DNA from: Liquidambar formosana
Lineage: Eukaryota; Streptophyta; Magnoliopsida; Saxifragales; Altingiaceae
Assembly (NCBI GenBank): GCA_039720395.1
Contig: CM077829.1
Coordinates: 19,876,685-19,940,684 of the forward strand
Direction: 5' to 3'
Length of the DNA stretch: 64,000 nucleotides
The first letter of the stretch is position 1. Every line of letters starts with the position of its first letter. This document shows, piece after piece, positions 44,446 through 54,879 of the stretch. A model generated the notes under the pieces. It had not been told where the DNA came from. It was given only the letters and a program-made list of their open reading frames with translations, and made no database searches. The position numbers were made by a program, and so were the translations under genes.

Positions 44446-47400
44446 TCAAACTATGTCGGCAGCCATGACGCCGTCAATATTGAGGCCATCATCAACTTCA
44501 GATCGGGCCGCCACCATCTTAGCCTTGAGCTGTTCACCTTGCTTCTCTAGATCAGCTATACGAACCTGTAATAACGAACGCTGCTCATAAAGAGCCTTCA
44601 ACTCGACCTCCACATCCTGCAAGTCCATATGCGCATCAACAAATTTGAAGAGAGGGCGAAAAGGGGCCACCCGGGCATCCAGCCAGTCCACACGAAAGCC
44701 ACTACGAGCCAAATCCTTCAAGCCATCCTCAATAGCCTCGACATCCTCTGCAGTAAGCGACTCTGGCTTCTCAGTTTTGAGGGTCTCTACTATGAAGATC
44801 AGATAATTCATGCATTGGCATTTCATGCTGAAGGATGAGAACTCGCAGCCCTGGGCAATGTCCCCATACTTCTCAAAAATTGCCCGTACTAGTGGAGCCT
44901 TCTCGATTTTTACCCAGAAACCCTCGACCTGTTCCATGCCCTCCAGTTTCGGGTCCTTACGGCGCCTACCTCCAGGATGTGATTTTGGGGTGCTAAAAAC
45001 GGCTGGGAGGGTAACATGTCGAGCTGCAAAAAAAAAATGGAGATGAATGACGAAAAAGAAAAAATGTACAACGGGTATAATAAAGTTCGTACCAATAGGA
45101 GGTTGGGTCGCCTGAGTCTCCTTGGCGCTAGCGACTTGTTCCAAGGACAGGGGTATTTTATCTTTGCTGGAAGTGGGGACAGGTGGGTCGCCTTGTTCCA
45201 TGACCCTCTGTTGAATGGCAGTCAGAGTGGCATCATCTCTCTCGTCATCAGTGTCAGAAGAAACCTGCAGAACATCTTGCTTCTGTTCTAAGACCACGTC
45301 GGGGTTCTCGCCCTCAGGGGCATCGACCTCACCCTCCTCGTCCTCCACATCCTCGTCCTCTGGTTCCTCGACTTCATCTTCTTCTCCCTCGCCCAAAAGG
45401 CGAGGTACAGTAAGATCAGCATCAGTGCTGATTTCCCTCTCTATCTCTTTCTCCACTTCACGAGCTGGAGTAAAAACGGGGGTGCCTTGACCTTCCCCTG
45501 CTAAGATCGTGATTCTGTCACCTCCCTCGAAGGATTCCAGGAGCTCCTGAAAACAAGGAACAGGGATTATTGCGTGAGGGACCAACACCTCTGCAAGGAT
45601 GCTCATAACCTTGCCTCTACCATGACGTACCTCTACAGCTTCGCCCCGAGTATCCCCCACGGATTCTCCCCTGCTCTCACCTTGCCCTGAGCTACGAGGT
45701 TTCCTGACAAGGTCGTCCCCTTCGACTTCTGCTTCTTCTTCCTCCACGGCGACCTGATGGGATGACCCCTGCACAGGCGTGGAGAATGCATAAAAAAACA
45801 TGTAAGTTTGTTGGCAGGATGATCCCTGCATAAATTATACCAAGAATTAAAGAAGATATATAATCACGCGCTGGCAAGATAAAATATAAAAATGTGCACC
45901 TCGTCAACTTTCTTCTTTTTCGACCTTGTCTGCTTTGGGAGCACTGGCTCGATGGCTTTCCTCTTAACTGAAGACGATTTTGTTGGAATCCTTAGAGAGT
46001 AATCCCCTTTGAAAATATCATGAATGGGGCACTTATTCGCTTTGGACTTCGCAAAAGTGCGAAGTGTTTGCACAGAACGAGTCCAGAACTTGTAACCCTC
46101 TTCAGTATATAGCCCGACGCGAGTCCTCCCTGGAAGGTCGACTGAAGCAACGGTGCAAAGGCGAGTGAAGTTTGTCAGAAGGAAGAGTTCTGAGACCTCA
46201 TCAGGAGATGGGTCGCCCACTGGGAGAACAGAGGTCCCCTGGTCGTAGCCAAACTGGCGAAGAACTCTGTTAGGGCTGTATAGGGCGACCTGCTTTGCCC
46301 CATCGTGCATGGCAGGCAGATGTGTCGCGTTTACGGCTGCAAAGATACGGCAGTTGGTTTCAGTGAACTCGTCCCGGTTCAAATCCCACAATGTTCTGTT
46401 GTCCAAAAAGAACTCTCTGTAGTTCACAGCGGTGGGTCGATCGGTGTAAGTTCGAAACTCAAATAAGGCTTCATTGTCCACGTAATCGGAAAAGCGACGG
46501 GGTGAGATTTTTCTCCATCTCCAAGCCCTAGGCATTTCCTGGGCGACTGTAACAATGACTTCCTGTCCACCCACCGTCCTTGTCTCTTCTCTCACGGCTT
46601 CAAATGTATTGGGGGCAGGGCCAAAACCCCTGAATCGCTCGTACATGAACATTTGAAGGAAAGAAGCCGACGCAAAAGTGTTAACATTGTATCGCCCCAT
46701 CGACCTCTCCCAATCAGCTTTTAGGAGGTCGAGCCGGCGATAGAGCGACCCAAGGAAAATTGGCGCTAAGGCGAATTGCTCCCCTTTAGCAATCCTGATG
46801 GCGATAGGAAAAACGGCTGCATTCACTCCATCCTCCGGAGCGCCTTCAAACACATACCGACTGAGCCAATAGCTTAGAAACGCTTCCAAGCTATATCGGT
46901 GGCCAAAGTTCGACCCACTAACAGCGGCTCCACTCTCAGGTTTCTTTGGATAGTCCTTCCACCACAGCCTAATCCAGCTTGCAAAATTCGCCTTACGGGC
47001 TGGGTCACCTCCTTTCTTCCCATGGACAGACTTCAGTTTAGCCGAGGTCGCTAGGGCGCCCTTCAGAAAATCTTCAATCTCCTTTTCTTTTTTGTCCAGG
47101 GAAATCTGAAATAGGTCGGCTTCACCAAATGGTTCGAGTCTAGTTAACACCACCACATCCTCCAAGGTCGGGGTAAACTCCCCCCAGGCCGCGACGAATG
47201 TGTGAGTCGTCACACACCATCGAGAAATCAATGTCGCCAGGCCTCTTTTATCTCGAGCTAAAGTGTTGTTGCCAGTCACACGGACCGCGTTGGCTACACC
47301 GGCATCAGCAAGTTTCTTCTTGACATTTGGGATAGAGAGTAGATGAATTACCCAATCCTGCCACCCCGTTCCTACTTGCGAATGGGAGGCATAAAGAACA

Positions 47401-47660
47401 TCCGACTCTGGGCAGTCTCCTCGCTCAAGGCGAAAGCGGAGAATCGCCTCCCCAGAAACAGGGACCCCATCATCAACGCTGGCTTCGTCCTGTGGTAATA
47501 GCAACTCATGACCAACAGAAGCAACAAGGGTCGACTCGCCCTTGTCTGCCATTCTCCAGAAGCTATCGTCCAGCAGAGGCGTCTTCTTCCATTCTTTTTC
47601 AGGAAGAGGTTTGGGGACCGACCCATCCTTGTAACTTAATAGAGGAGGCATGTTCGCCAA
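44446..47660 (-). CDS. Antisense plant mobile domain (PMD) protein carried by the retrotransposon
   Basis: Exons read on the minus strand: 47660-45900, 45825-45093 and 45023-44446. The introns are 74 and 69 nt with GT-AG borders and matching phases, giving 1,023 residues. An alternative second-exon acceptor gives 45768-45093 and 1,004 residues. The N-terminal part holds the PMD (aminotransferase-like, PF10536 type): LISRWCVTTHTFVAAWGEFT, then TLEDVVVLTRL, and SLEAFLSYWLSRYVF. A basic stretch ends exon 1 (KRKAIEPVLPKQTRSKKKK), a possible nuclear signal. An acidic region and a coiled coil near the C-terminus follow. PMD proteins such as Arabidopsis MAIN and MAIL1 affect transposon silencing, and PMD frames are known in plant transposons. 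A role against host silencing would be speculation. Confidence 0.8.
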
Positions 47661-47740
47661 GTGTTTGAGAAAATGAAAATTTGGAAGGAGTTGCAGAAGA
47701 GAAGTAAAACAATAAGGTCCCTCTTTGGAGGCTAAGGATC

Positions 47741-47749
47741 CTATTTATA
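47741..47749 (-). promoter_or_regulatory. Internal antisense TATA box for the PMD gene
   Basis: On the minus strand TATAAATAG lies 81 bases upstream of the PMD start codon, between that gene and the 3' LTR. A transcription start about 30 bases on would leave a 5' leader of about 50 bases. A CACGTG G-box core lies farther upstream at 48026-48031. This suggests that the gene has its own promoter independent of the LTR. Confidence 0.6.
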
Positions 47750-48001
47750 CTAACAGGGGGTCATCATTGCCTCGAAGGTGAAAAGGCGCCTGCTAGCATT
47801 ACGTCGATTCAGCATCACATCGCATTAAATGCGACGCTTCGCCTCAACACGTCAACAGCCGACACGTAACACATCGGTTGCTTAAACCATTACGTCGCCC
47901 AAGGGCATTAAATGCCGATACCTGACATCGAATCGGCGCAATAGTACGATTTTGAAAAAAAAAAAAGATCGTACTTGGTCTGATGCCATTCTTCTCACCA
48001 A

Positions 48002-48019
48002 GCGTGCATGCTTGCACGC
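48002..48019. other. Short hairpin before the polypurine tract
   Basis: GCGTGCA (48002-48008) pairs with TGCACGC (48013-48019) around a 4-base loop. It lies about 30 bases before the PPT. Its role is unknown. Confidence 0.5.
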
Positions 48020-48047
48020 GACCCGCACGTGCAGCTCACGGGCAAGC

Positions 48048-48058
48048 ATGGGGGCAAA
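48048..48058 (+). other. Polypurine tract before the 3' LTR
   Basis: ATGGGGGCAAA directly precedes the 3' LTR (TG at 48059), the place where plus-strand DNA synthesis is primed. It is interrupted by one pyrimidine, as is common. Confidence 0.75.
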
Positions 48059-49151
48059 TGTAGATACCCCAAAACACGCTGCCACGTCAAACCAATGGTG
48101 CTTCGCCACGTGGAGAGTTGACCAACAAGGCTTGACTTATTCCGCCACCTCGGCCGTCTAAGTGGCACTGTTTGGACGACCCCACTCGAGCACGGCCCTG
48201 TCGCCCACATCCACGTACCTTCGAGGGAAACGTCCACTCCCTCGAGGATGCCCCTTCCTGGAGGGACGCCCTTTATATCAAGGATGCCCGAACCATCTCA
48301 AAGTGGGTCGATGCGACCTCTTTGAGTCGGATGCCTGTCACATCGCGTGATGGGGGTCGAGGTCGGTGATCTACTTGATCTCCCTCGAAGTACCCTCAAG
48401 GTACGGCCCTAGTTCAAGACTAGCCTGGGTCGAGGCAGGACCTGGGAGGCTCAAACACGAGCTTGGCTTTCAAGCAAGGTCGCTCGACCTTAGCTTCTCT
48501 CAACACTTGGGACATCTGGAGGATCTTGGCTTGGTGGATGGAGAGAAGGCTCTCTAAGGAGGTCGCACCCATGGCATCGGGAATTGCACCTCTATGGTCG
48601 ATCTGGGGACAGCTGGGAAGTGACATGACACAACAACAACCTCAAAAGATGATGGGACAGCTGACAGGTCAAACCCATACCTCGTACAGGCGAAAAGCCT
48701 TACAGGCATGGGTGTCAGCACCAGAACAGGGTATGGCAGTCGACCTACCCAGGAGGGTCTAGGTCTGCTACCCCATTACCCTAGGTCTGCTACCACCTGC
48801 ATCAGGCAGCTGTCCCAGGTCTTCGGCACTATAAAAGGCCTTTCTTAGCCTCATTAACGGGGCAATTTTTTATCCCCTCACCAACAACACTAACAACCAA
48901 GGAATCTCTGCCTTGATTGAGGGGATTCTCCGAAAAGGTTTCATTTGGACTGAAGCCTCTCCAAATACGGGTCGCGCCCCACTAGGTCGACTCTCTCCCT
49001 GCCTGTCTCCCACTCCAAAAGCTACCCCAGATCGCTTCTCTCTCTCCTCCACCTAGATCTCTCCACTTGTCCCACCATCATACGTGGCTGACCTCCTCGA
49101 ATACGACCCACGTGGGCTCTGTTGACTCCACGTCGATATTTCCCACAAACA
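48059..49151 (+). repeat. 3' LTR
   Basis: 1,093 bp at a constant offset of 11,130 bases from the 5' LTR. I saw no base difference in a line-by-line comparison. It is followed by the right copy of the target duplication. Confidence 0.95.
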
Positions 49152-49156
49152 GAAAT
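49152..49156. repeat. Target-site duplication, right copy (GAAAT)
   Basis: Matches 36924-36928 exactly and confirms that both ends belong to one insertion. Confidence 0.95.
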
Positions 49157-51707
49157 AAAGCCAAAGTAGTCGCAAAAACAGCAAGATTTTCTCTCACCCT
49201 ATGATATCTAAAATTGGGTAATAGAAATCATCAGGTAGTCACTAGAATTATTAAATTCTTCCCTGAAATTGCTTCTGAAGAAATTCCTTCGAAGCCTATA
49301 AGAATTTAAAGGAATAAATTATCATCTTTAATTCCCTGTAGAACAACTGTCAGCATTAATTTGGTTATTCACAGGTCAAGATAGGGATGTTTTGGGGTCT
49401 TTCTTGCTTCTTCGGTGGACAAATCTTTTGATGGAATTCCCCTATCTTTGATTGTGAGGAATTAGATAGAGATTTGTGTTTCGAAGGCTGTTAAGAGTAC
49501 AGCTTTTGGGAGTCACTTTTATGCCCCTTAGAGCTTATCTTTTTTGGTGGTTTATGTTTTGGCTGTGAAGGCTTTTGTTTGTTTTTTGCTCTGCCCTTTC
49601 TTATGCTGTTTGTGTTGTTTTGAGGCCTGTTGGGTCATCTGGTATCCTTGTTGGACTCCTTATCCAATTTGTATATCTCCTTTTGATTAATACAATTGTC
49701 TATTATCAAAAAAAAAAAAAAAAAAAAGGCCCATAAGTGGCTTAAAAAATTAATAAAGTTTTTAAGGCTGTTTAGGAGAAGACAAAACCACAAATGTCTC
49801 TTTCCACAAATGTTTTTCTTTGCATAATCTACCTAATACTAGTGATTAGATTGTGGAAAAATATGGCCCGGTCGTTCTTTTAAACATATTGATATTCAAT
49901 TTAATAAAGTTCACAAATTTTTGTTAAATTTCAAAGACTTAATAAAAAAAGATGTACAAATTTTTTATTTATCATGACAATTACATCCACAATCGTCTCT
50001 TCTGCTCCATAAGAAATTTCATCAACCTTGACAACTCACCGTTGTTAAAAATAAAAAATAAAAAATAAAATAAAATAAGGAATCAGCACTGATTTTATTA
50101 TCTCCATCTCCATCACCATCACCATCACATAATTGAATTCTAGATGGACAACAATTAATATAGGCCTACGCGATTGAATTATTTTGAATAAATTATAGAC
50201 TTGGATGACAGGCGATCGATGGTGGGAACCTTATTAAAATTTTATATTCGATCACTTCTATCCGTAAACATATTGTTGAAGTTGAAATGTCAGAAGAACT
50301 CAAAATGAAACCCATTATTTTATGAGATTATCAGAAAGCGTTATTAGTATAAGGTATTTAAATTTTTCCTCGTTGTTCTTCATTGAATCATCTAAACCCG
50401 AATTAAAATAGAAAGGTACTAGCAGACCAGTGAATTATATAATTAATTTTGGTGGGATGGCCGGCGTACTTGGATTTATAATTAAACCAACGTGCTAATT
50501 TGTGCTGTATGATTCATGCTGACAGGCATAAATTTAATAAGGTGAGCCATTTTCCAATCTGCCTAGTGGTATCCAGATTTGGGATGCTAATCTAGTCTAC
50601 CTGTGAACAATAATAGTGAATAGAATACTGCTTTGTTTTCTACAAAATGCCGCACTCCCTCCCCCTCGAAACAAAGAATTACCACATGGAGAATACAATA
50701 CTTTATTATTGTGCTTTGAAATGTTGTCTCCTTCTACTTTCATGGCATGACTACAGTCAAAGAAATGCTGCCAGACCATAAATTTATTTTTATTTTCAAA
50801 ACACGCGCTCATGGTCTATATCAAATGGTTGAAGACTGGGATTACTACTTGTATGTATGAGATTAATTCCTATCAAAGGGGTGGTCGATATTGATCGACA
50901 AGAAGAAATATTTTGTGCTATCAATTTGGATGCTAAGGAGTTAAATAAAGGAAAATGATCTATGGTAATGTTTGTTCCTACAAACGAGACATTTTCCACC
51001 AAATTAGGTAGACATCTCTTTGACAGAAACTCTAGCTATCATCATCTGAAAGCTTTCTAAGTAAGAATTTCTTAGCTTTTACTTTTCCCAAGTTGGTGTT
51101 TAGAAAAATGCTGGTGATTAATTGGTTTGTCTACAAGTTGAAAAGAGGCTGGCACGCAAAGTTATCGGGCAAATTATGTCGTCATGATCATGACATTGTA
51201 TCAAGTCACCAAGGGAGCTGGCTGCATGGCCACTTGCATATATGAAGGGAGATATGACTTGGAAACCATTCAAGAGGGGAGTTAGATTAATGGCCAATTT
51301 CTCTTTTGACAAAGACAAAACCCAGAATCATTTGCACAAAAATTGTCACTAATTTACTTTTGCATGTGCAATGTGGAAGTTCCATAAACATTAACCTAGT
51401 CTTTTGCACTAACTTGACATGAATCACCATATAGTGTAACACAAAGACATCGCCCAAATCACAGCCCTTGCTTCAAGTAAGTCTTAAAGAAGCCTTGATT
51501 AGAGTACTAGCTAGACCATCTATATATACATTAAAAGACACGATGGATTCAATTGAATTCCAAGGGACATCCAAAGCCCCCATTAATAAATATGTAATTG
51601 TAAAGATTTACAATACATTATTTTAGAAACATCACTAGAAAGATAACAAAGTTCATATACTGGAAAATTTCTAGCCGATGCTCGACCAAATGAAATGTTT
51701 CCAACCA
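49157..51707. other. Intergenic region after the retrotransposon, with a LINE-like 3' end
   Basis: At about 49375-49727 there is T/G-rich DNA ending CAATTGTCTATTATC and about 20 A (49708-49727), typical of the 3' end of a plant LINE insertion. The rest to 51707 is AT-rich with no recognised gene. Confidence 0.45.
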
Positions 51708-52488
51708 TCACTTCTTTTCGTCCTTTTTTTCTTCTTTCTTCTCCCCTTTTTTCTCTTCTTTTGCAGGCCCAACTGACACTATTTCTGTTTTTCCTATTTT
51801 CTTCAGCTTTTTTGCTACTGCAATCGTATCCATTTCACCTATGACCGTCAGCTTCTGGTCTTTTAGATCAGCTGCAATTGAATCAACCCCTGTTGATCAA
51901 AATACCCAGTTGCAGTTTCAAAATTAATAAAATACAATAGTTCTAATGATCCAAATTTAAAAAAATAAGAATAATAATAATGATCATAATGAAAATGAAG
52001 AAGATCGAAAAACCGAAAATTTTTCATTAATTCTTTTAAACCCAAGTTTCAATATATTCATCTTGTCGATCATTTTATTTTTATGGTTTACACCAAGAGA
52101 GCCATAAACTGCACATTAAACTCTACTTTATTGGTTTAGATAAATTCAACTAAAAATATTAGATTTTCAAGGGGTCTTTCCCTGTAAGGAAGAATGCTTC
52201 TGTGAATTAAAGCAAATCATGAGAGCTGCATGAAGAGGTTTTTGAGAAATTACCATAAATGTCAGCAACAGCTTCCATGGCTTTCTGCTTGGTCTTTTCA
52301 TCTGTCATAGTCATGACCTTCAATACCACTTTCTGCTAACATTTTTAAGAAACAAAAAGAATAAGAGTCTAAGATTGTATATGAACAGTGAAATGATCGA
52401 TTCTTTAAACAATAGAACAAAAAATAAACCGGTAAAACACTAAAAGAATTGAGGACATGTAAACTTGAAGAGTATGTACCTGTGCCAT
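51708..52488 (-). CDS. Small heavy-metal-associated (HMA) domain protein, HIPP/HPP-like
   Basis: Three exons read on the minus strand: 52488-52480 (9 nt, MAQ), 52332-52254 and 51889-51708. Phases match, giving 89 residues; an acceptor 3 nt earlier would add one Gln. The protein has the HMA beta-alpha-beta-beta-alpha-beta pattern: KVVLKVMTMTDEKTKQKAME, then AVADIYGVDSIAADLKDQ, KLTVIGEMDTIAVAKKLKKI and TEIVSVGPAK, with a Lys/Glu-rich tail ending in KK. The metal-binding CxxC is absent (MTMTDEK at that place), and there is no C-terminal CaaX box for isoprenylation. Metal binding is therefore doubtful. Related plant proteins are often effector targets or chaperone-like, but the role here is unknown. 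Confidence 0.8.
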
Positions 52489-53473
52489 TTGAGGAGGCCG
52501 GCCGGTCGTCGTGAAGAAGTAAATCAATAGAAGGCAAGAGACCCAAGACTAAACTTGTACAGAAATGAGATATTGCACATATGGTGAGATTTTAATTAGG
52601 GGTGAAAGTAGGGGTCTTCGTATTCATAAAAGCTAGGGTCGGGGCTGTGACTTAAACCAATTAATAGGAGTTATACCTGGCCAAGTCATCAGCCACTAAT
52701 TCGAAAGGGTATATATGTATATAGGTAGTGGCCTTTTGAAGGCTTCTTTTTAGATTCTCTTCTCATGAACATGAATTCACGAGTCATGACAGAAGGAAAA
52801 ATTTCACTTTCCCTGCCTTTTTCTTCATTCAAAAGCCGTAGTTGTAGGCAACTGTTACATGATTTAAAAAACCACATGATAAGGTCTCCAAGTAATATTA
52901 TATTGTATTCTATGATTGACTGCATGGAAAAAATTAATATAAATATAAATATAAAAATAAAAATTTGAAGTGAAGATCCTAAGTACCAAAAGTGGCCGAT
53001 TAGAGTTTGTTAAAGGGTTATGACTGCAGCACTTTGTAGGTGCGATTTGGGTGGTGGACAAGCTGTGTGTATATATATATTTATATATAGTGGGTTAATG
53101 TAAGTTTGAAGCCCATATATGTAGAACATCAATATATATATATCCACTATAATGTAAGTTTGAAGCGCATATATGTAGAACATCAATATCATTTGACACG
53201 AAGAGCAATGTCTAGCTACTTCATAACTCCATAGCACATTAGCTTGTCCATAATTGAAGTTACCAAGTACACATTGCTCTTCTTGTTACTACCCAGATGA
53301 TATTTTTAACAATATGCTAATAAGACCAGTAATTAGTTTTATGGCAGACCTTCCTTTTACTGTGGCTGAATTATTCGATACAGATGTGGGGACTGGGGTA
53401 CGATTTGGGTATCGCGGTAAATAGAAAATGAACTAGAAAAATTGTTAAAATAACAAACACATGTAATTAATTA

Positions 53474-53768
53474 GTGTTCCCCCGTTTCATATTACTGATC
53501 TTCCTTTTTATTTTGTGTTGTTTCAAAATTATTATCTTAGTCAAAAAGTCAAGATTTCATTTTAATTAATTTCTCAAAATAATTGTATCTATAGTACTAT
53601 TTACATGATATGGATAAAACAAACTAAATTCATAATTGTACTACATTTTAGGGCAAAATTGGAATGTACATTAAATTGTAAAGGTGAATGTGAAAGTATT
53701 TAAGAGGGATGACTAAAAATATATATATTTTTCAAATATGACAGTCAATGTGATACAAATGGAGGAAG
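53474..53768. mobile_element. Stowaway-like MITE candidate
   Basis: The left end GTGTTCCCCCGTTTCATATT and the right end, read inward as ACTTCCTCCATTTGTATC, resemble Stowaway termini of the CTCCCTCCGTTTCATA type. A TA dinucleotide adjoins each end. The size of about 295 bp also fits. Divergence of the ends lowers confidence. Confidence 0.45.
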
Positions 53769-53878
53769 TATATAAGTATTTACTATGGTTTAATTGGCTT
53801 ATCGCTCACATCTAAGGCGGAAACAGTGAGAAAATCAAATGAAAGTATAGAAGATGAAGATTACAAGATGTATGTGTG

Positions 53879-53880
53879 TG

Positions 53881-53961
<81 letters not shown>
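53879..53961. repeat. Compound TA / GA microsatellite
   Basis: TA units from about 53880, followed by GA units to about 53961 with a single interruption. Confidence 0.9.
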
Positions 53962-53964
<3 letters not shown>

Positions 53965-54461
53965 TTTCTGGCTTATTGTGATCTCAAACTAGAATTCTAT
54001 CCGGACTAGTTTTTTATGCTATTGGATAGGTTCCACGTGGATTAATAATGATTTAACTAATCTGATCTAATGGCTTGAATTAGAAGTCCAAATAGAATTC
54101 CTGTCTAAGATCCTGAGCTAGAAGATGACTGATATGTATATATACAGTCTCGATCAAGTCAGTGCATGTTGAAATAAGTTATATCAACCCCATCCACTAT
54201 GAGTAATACCATATGTATTGACTCAATGTACCCCATAACCCACCAACGCACAAAGTACAACTCTCAATGCAGGTGGTGATATTATTAAGTTATATCAGCA
54301 CGTCCTCACCTGATCGTCATCCTATATATACATGTGACCATAAACTCTCATTCGCAGTTAGGTCTTCCCCAATCTTTGTTAAAAGACCTAAGGACACTTT
54401 ATATAACTGTTTGAACAAAGAGAAACAAGTCAACCTCCCCATTGGACTGTCATCCCTGTGA

Positions 54462-54879
54462 TTGAGGATAGAGAACAGCTATTGCAACCCCCCATTCTTA
54501 TCACCTCACCTCTCATCTTTTAGGTTTTTAAGGTTTTATGCAAAATATAAAAGGTTTTTATGAAAACCAGCTGTGCTATTTACTAGAAAACATTATTCTG
54601 AACAACTTTATAGAAGAAAGTTTTTCCTAAATCTATCGTTTAAATATACTTTTTAGCCATTTATAACCTTTATTTCATTTTTTGCCAAAAAGTCTACTTA
54701 AACGATAGATTTTGGAAAAACTTTTTTCTACAAGGTTGTTCAAAATGATGTTTTCTAGTGGACCAAGTAATTGGTTTTTGTAAAAACCTTTTATATTTTT
54801 CATCAAATCTTAAAAACCAAAAAGAAAGAGGTGGGGTGATAAGAATTGGGGGGTTGCAATAGCCATTCCCTTGAGGATA
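54462..54879. mobile_element. Foldback Mutator-like MITE with perfect 9-bp target duplication
   Basis: The 400-bp element (54471-54870) has ends GAACAGCTATTGCAACCCCC and, inward from the right, GGGAATGGCTATTGCAACCC. These are the same TIR family as 32418 and 35313. TTGAGGATA flanks both sides (54462-54470, 54871-54879). The halves are inverted copies (GAACAACTTTATAGAA with TTCTACAAGGTTGTTC), so the transcript would form a long hairpin. It has no coding capacity. Confidence 0.85.

Larger units (their letters stand above)
36929..49151 (+). mobile_element. Complete Ty3/gypsy LTR retrotransposon, Tat lineage, with antisense PMD gene
   Basis: The 12,223-bp element has two 1,093-bp LTRs (36929-38021 and 48059-49151). 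They start TGTAGATACC, end CCCACAAACA, and show no difference when read side by side. A perfect 5-bp target duplication GAAAT flanks it (36924-36928 and 49152-49156). In order it carries a tRNA-Arg-type PBS, gag-protease, an in-frame UGA, pol (RT, RNase H, second RNase H, integrase), an antisense plant-mobile-domain gene, a PPT and the 3' LTR. The second RNase H before integrase, the PBS type and the extra antisense frame fit the Tat clade. Its base composition is clearly more GC-rich than the flanks. All main frames are open, so the copy may be autonomous and recent. Confidence 0.95.
52489..54461. other. Intergenic region with a Stowaway-like MITE and microsatellites
   Basis: A 54-bp tandem duplication (AATGTAAGTTTGAAG starts at about 53097 and 53151) and a TA/GA microsatellite at 53879-53961 are present. 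A Stowaway-like candidate at about 53474-53768 is listed separately. No gene was recognised. Confidence 0.45.
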
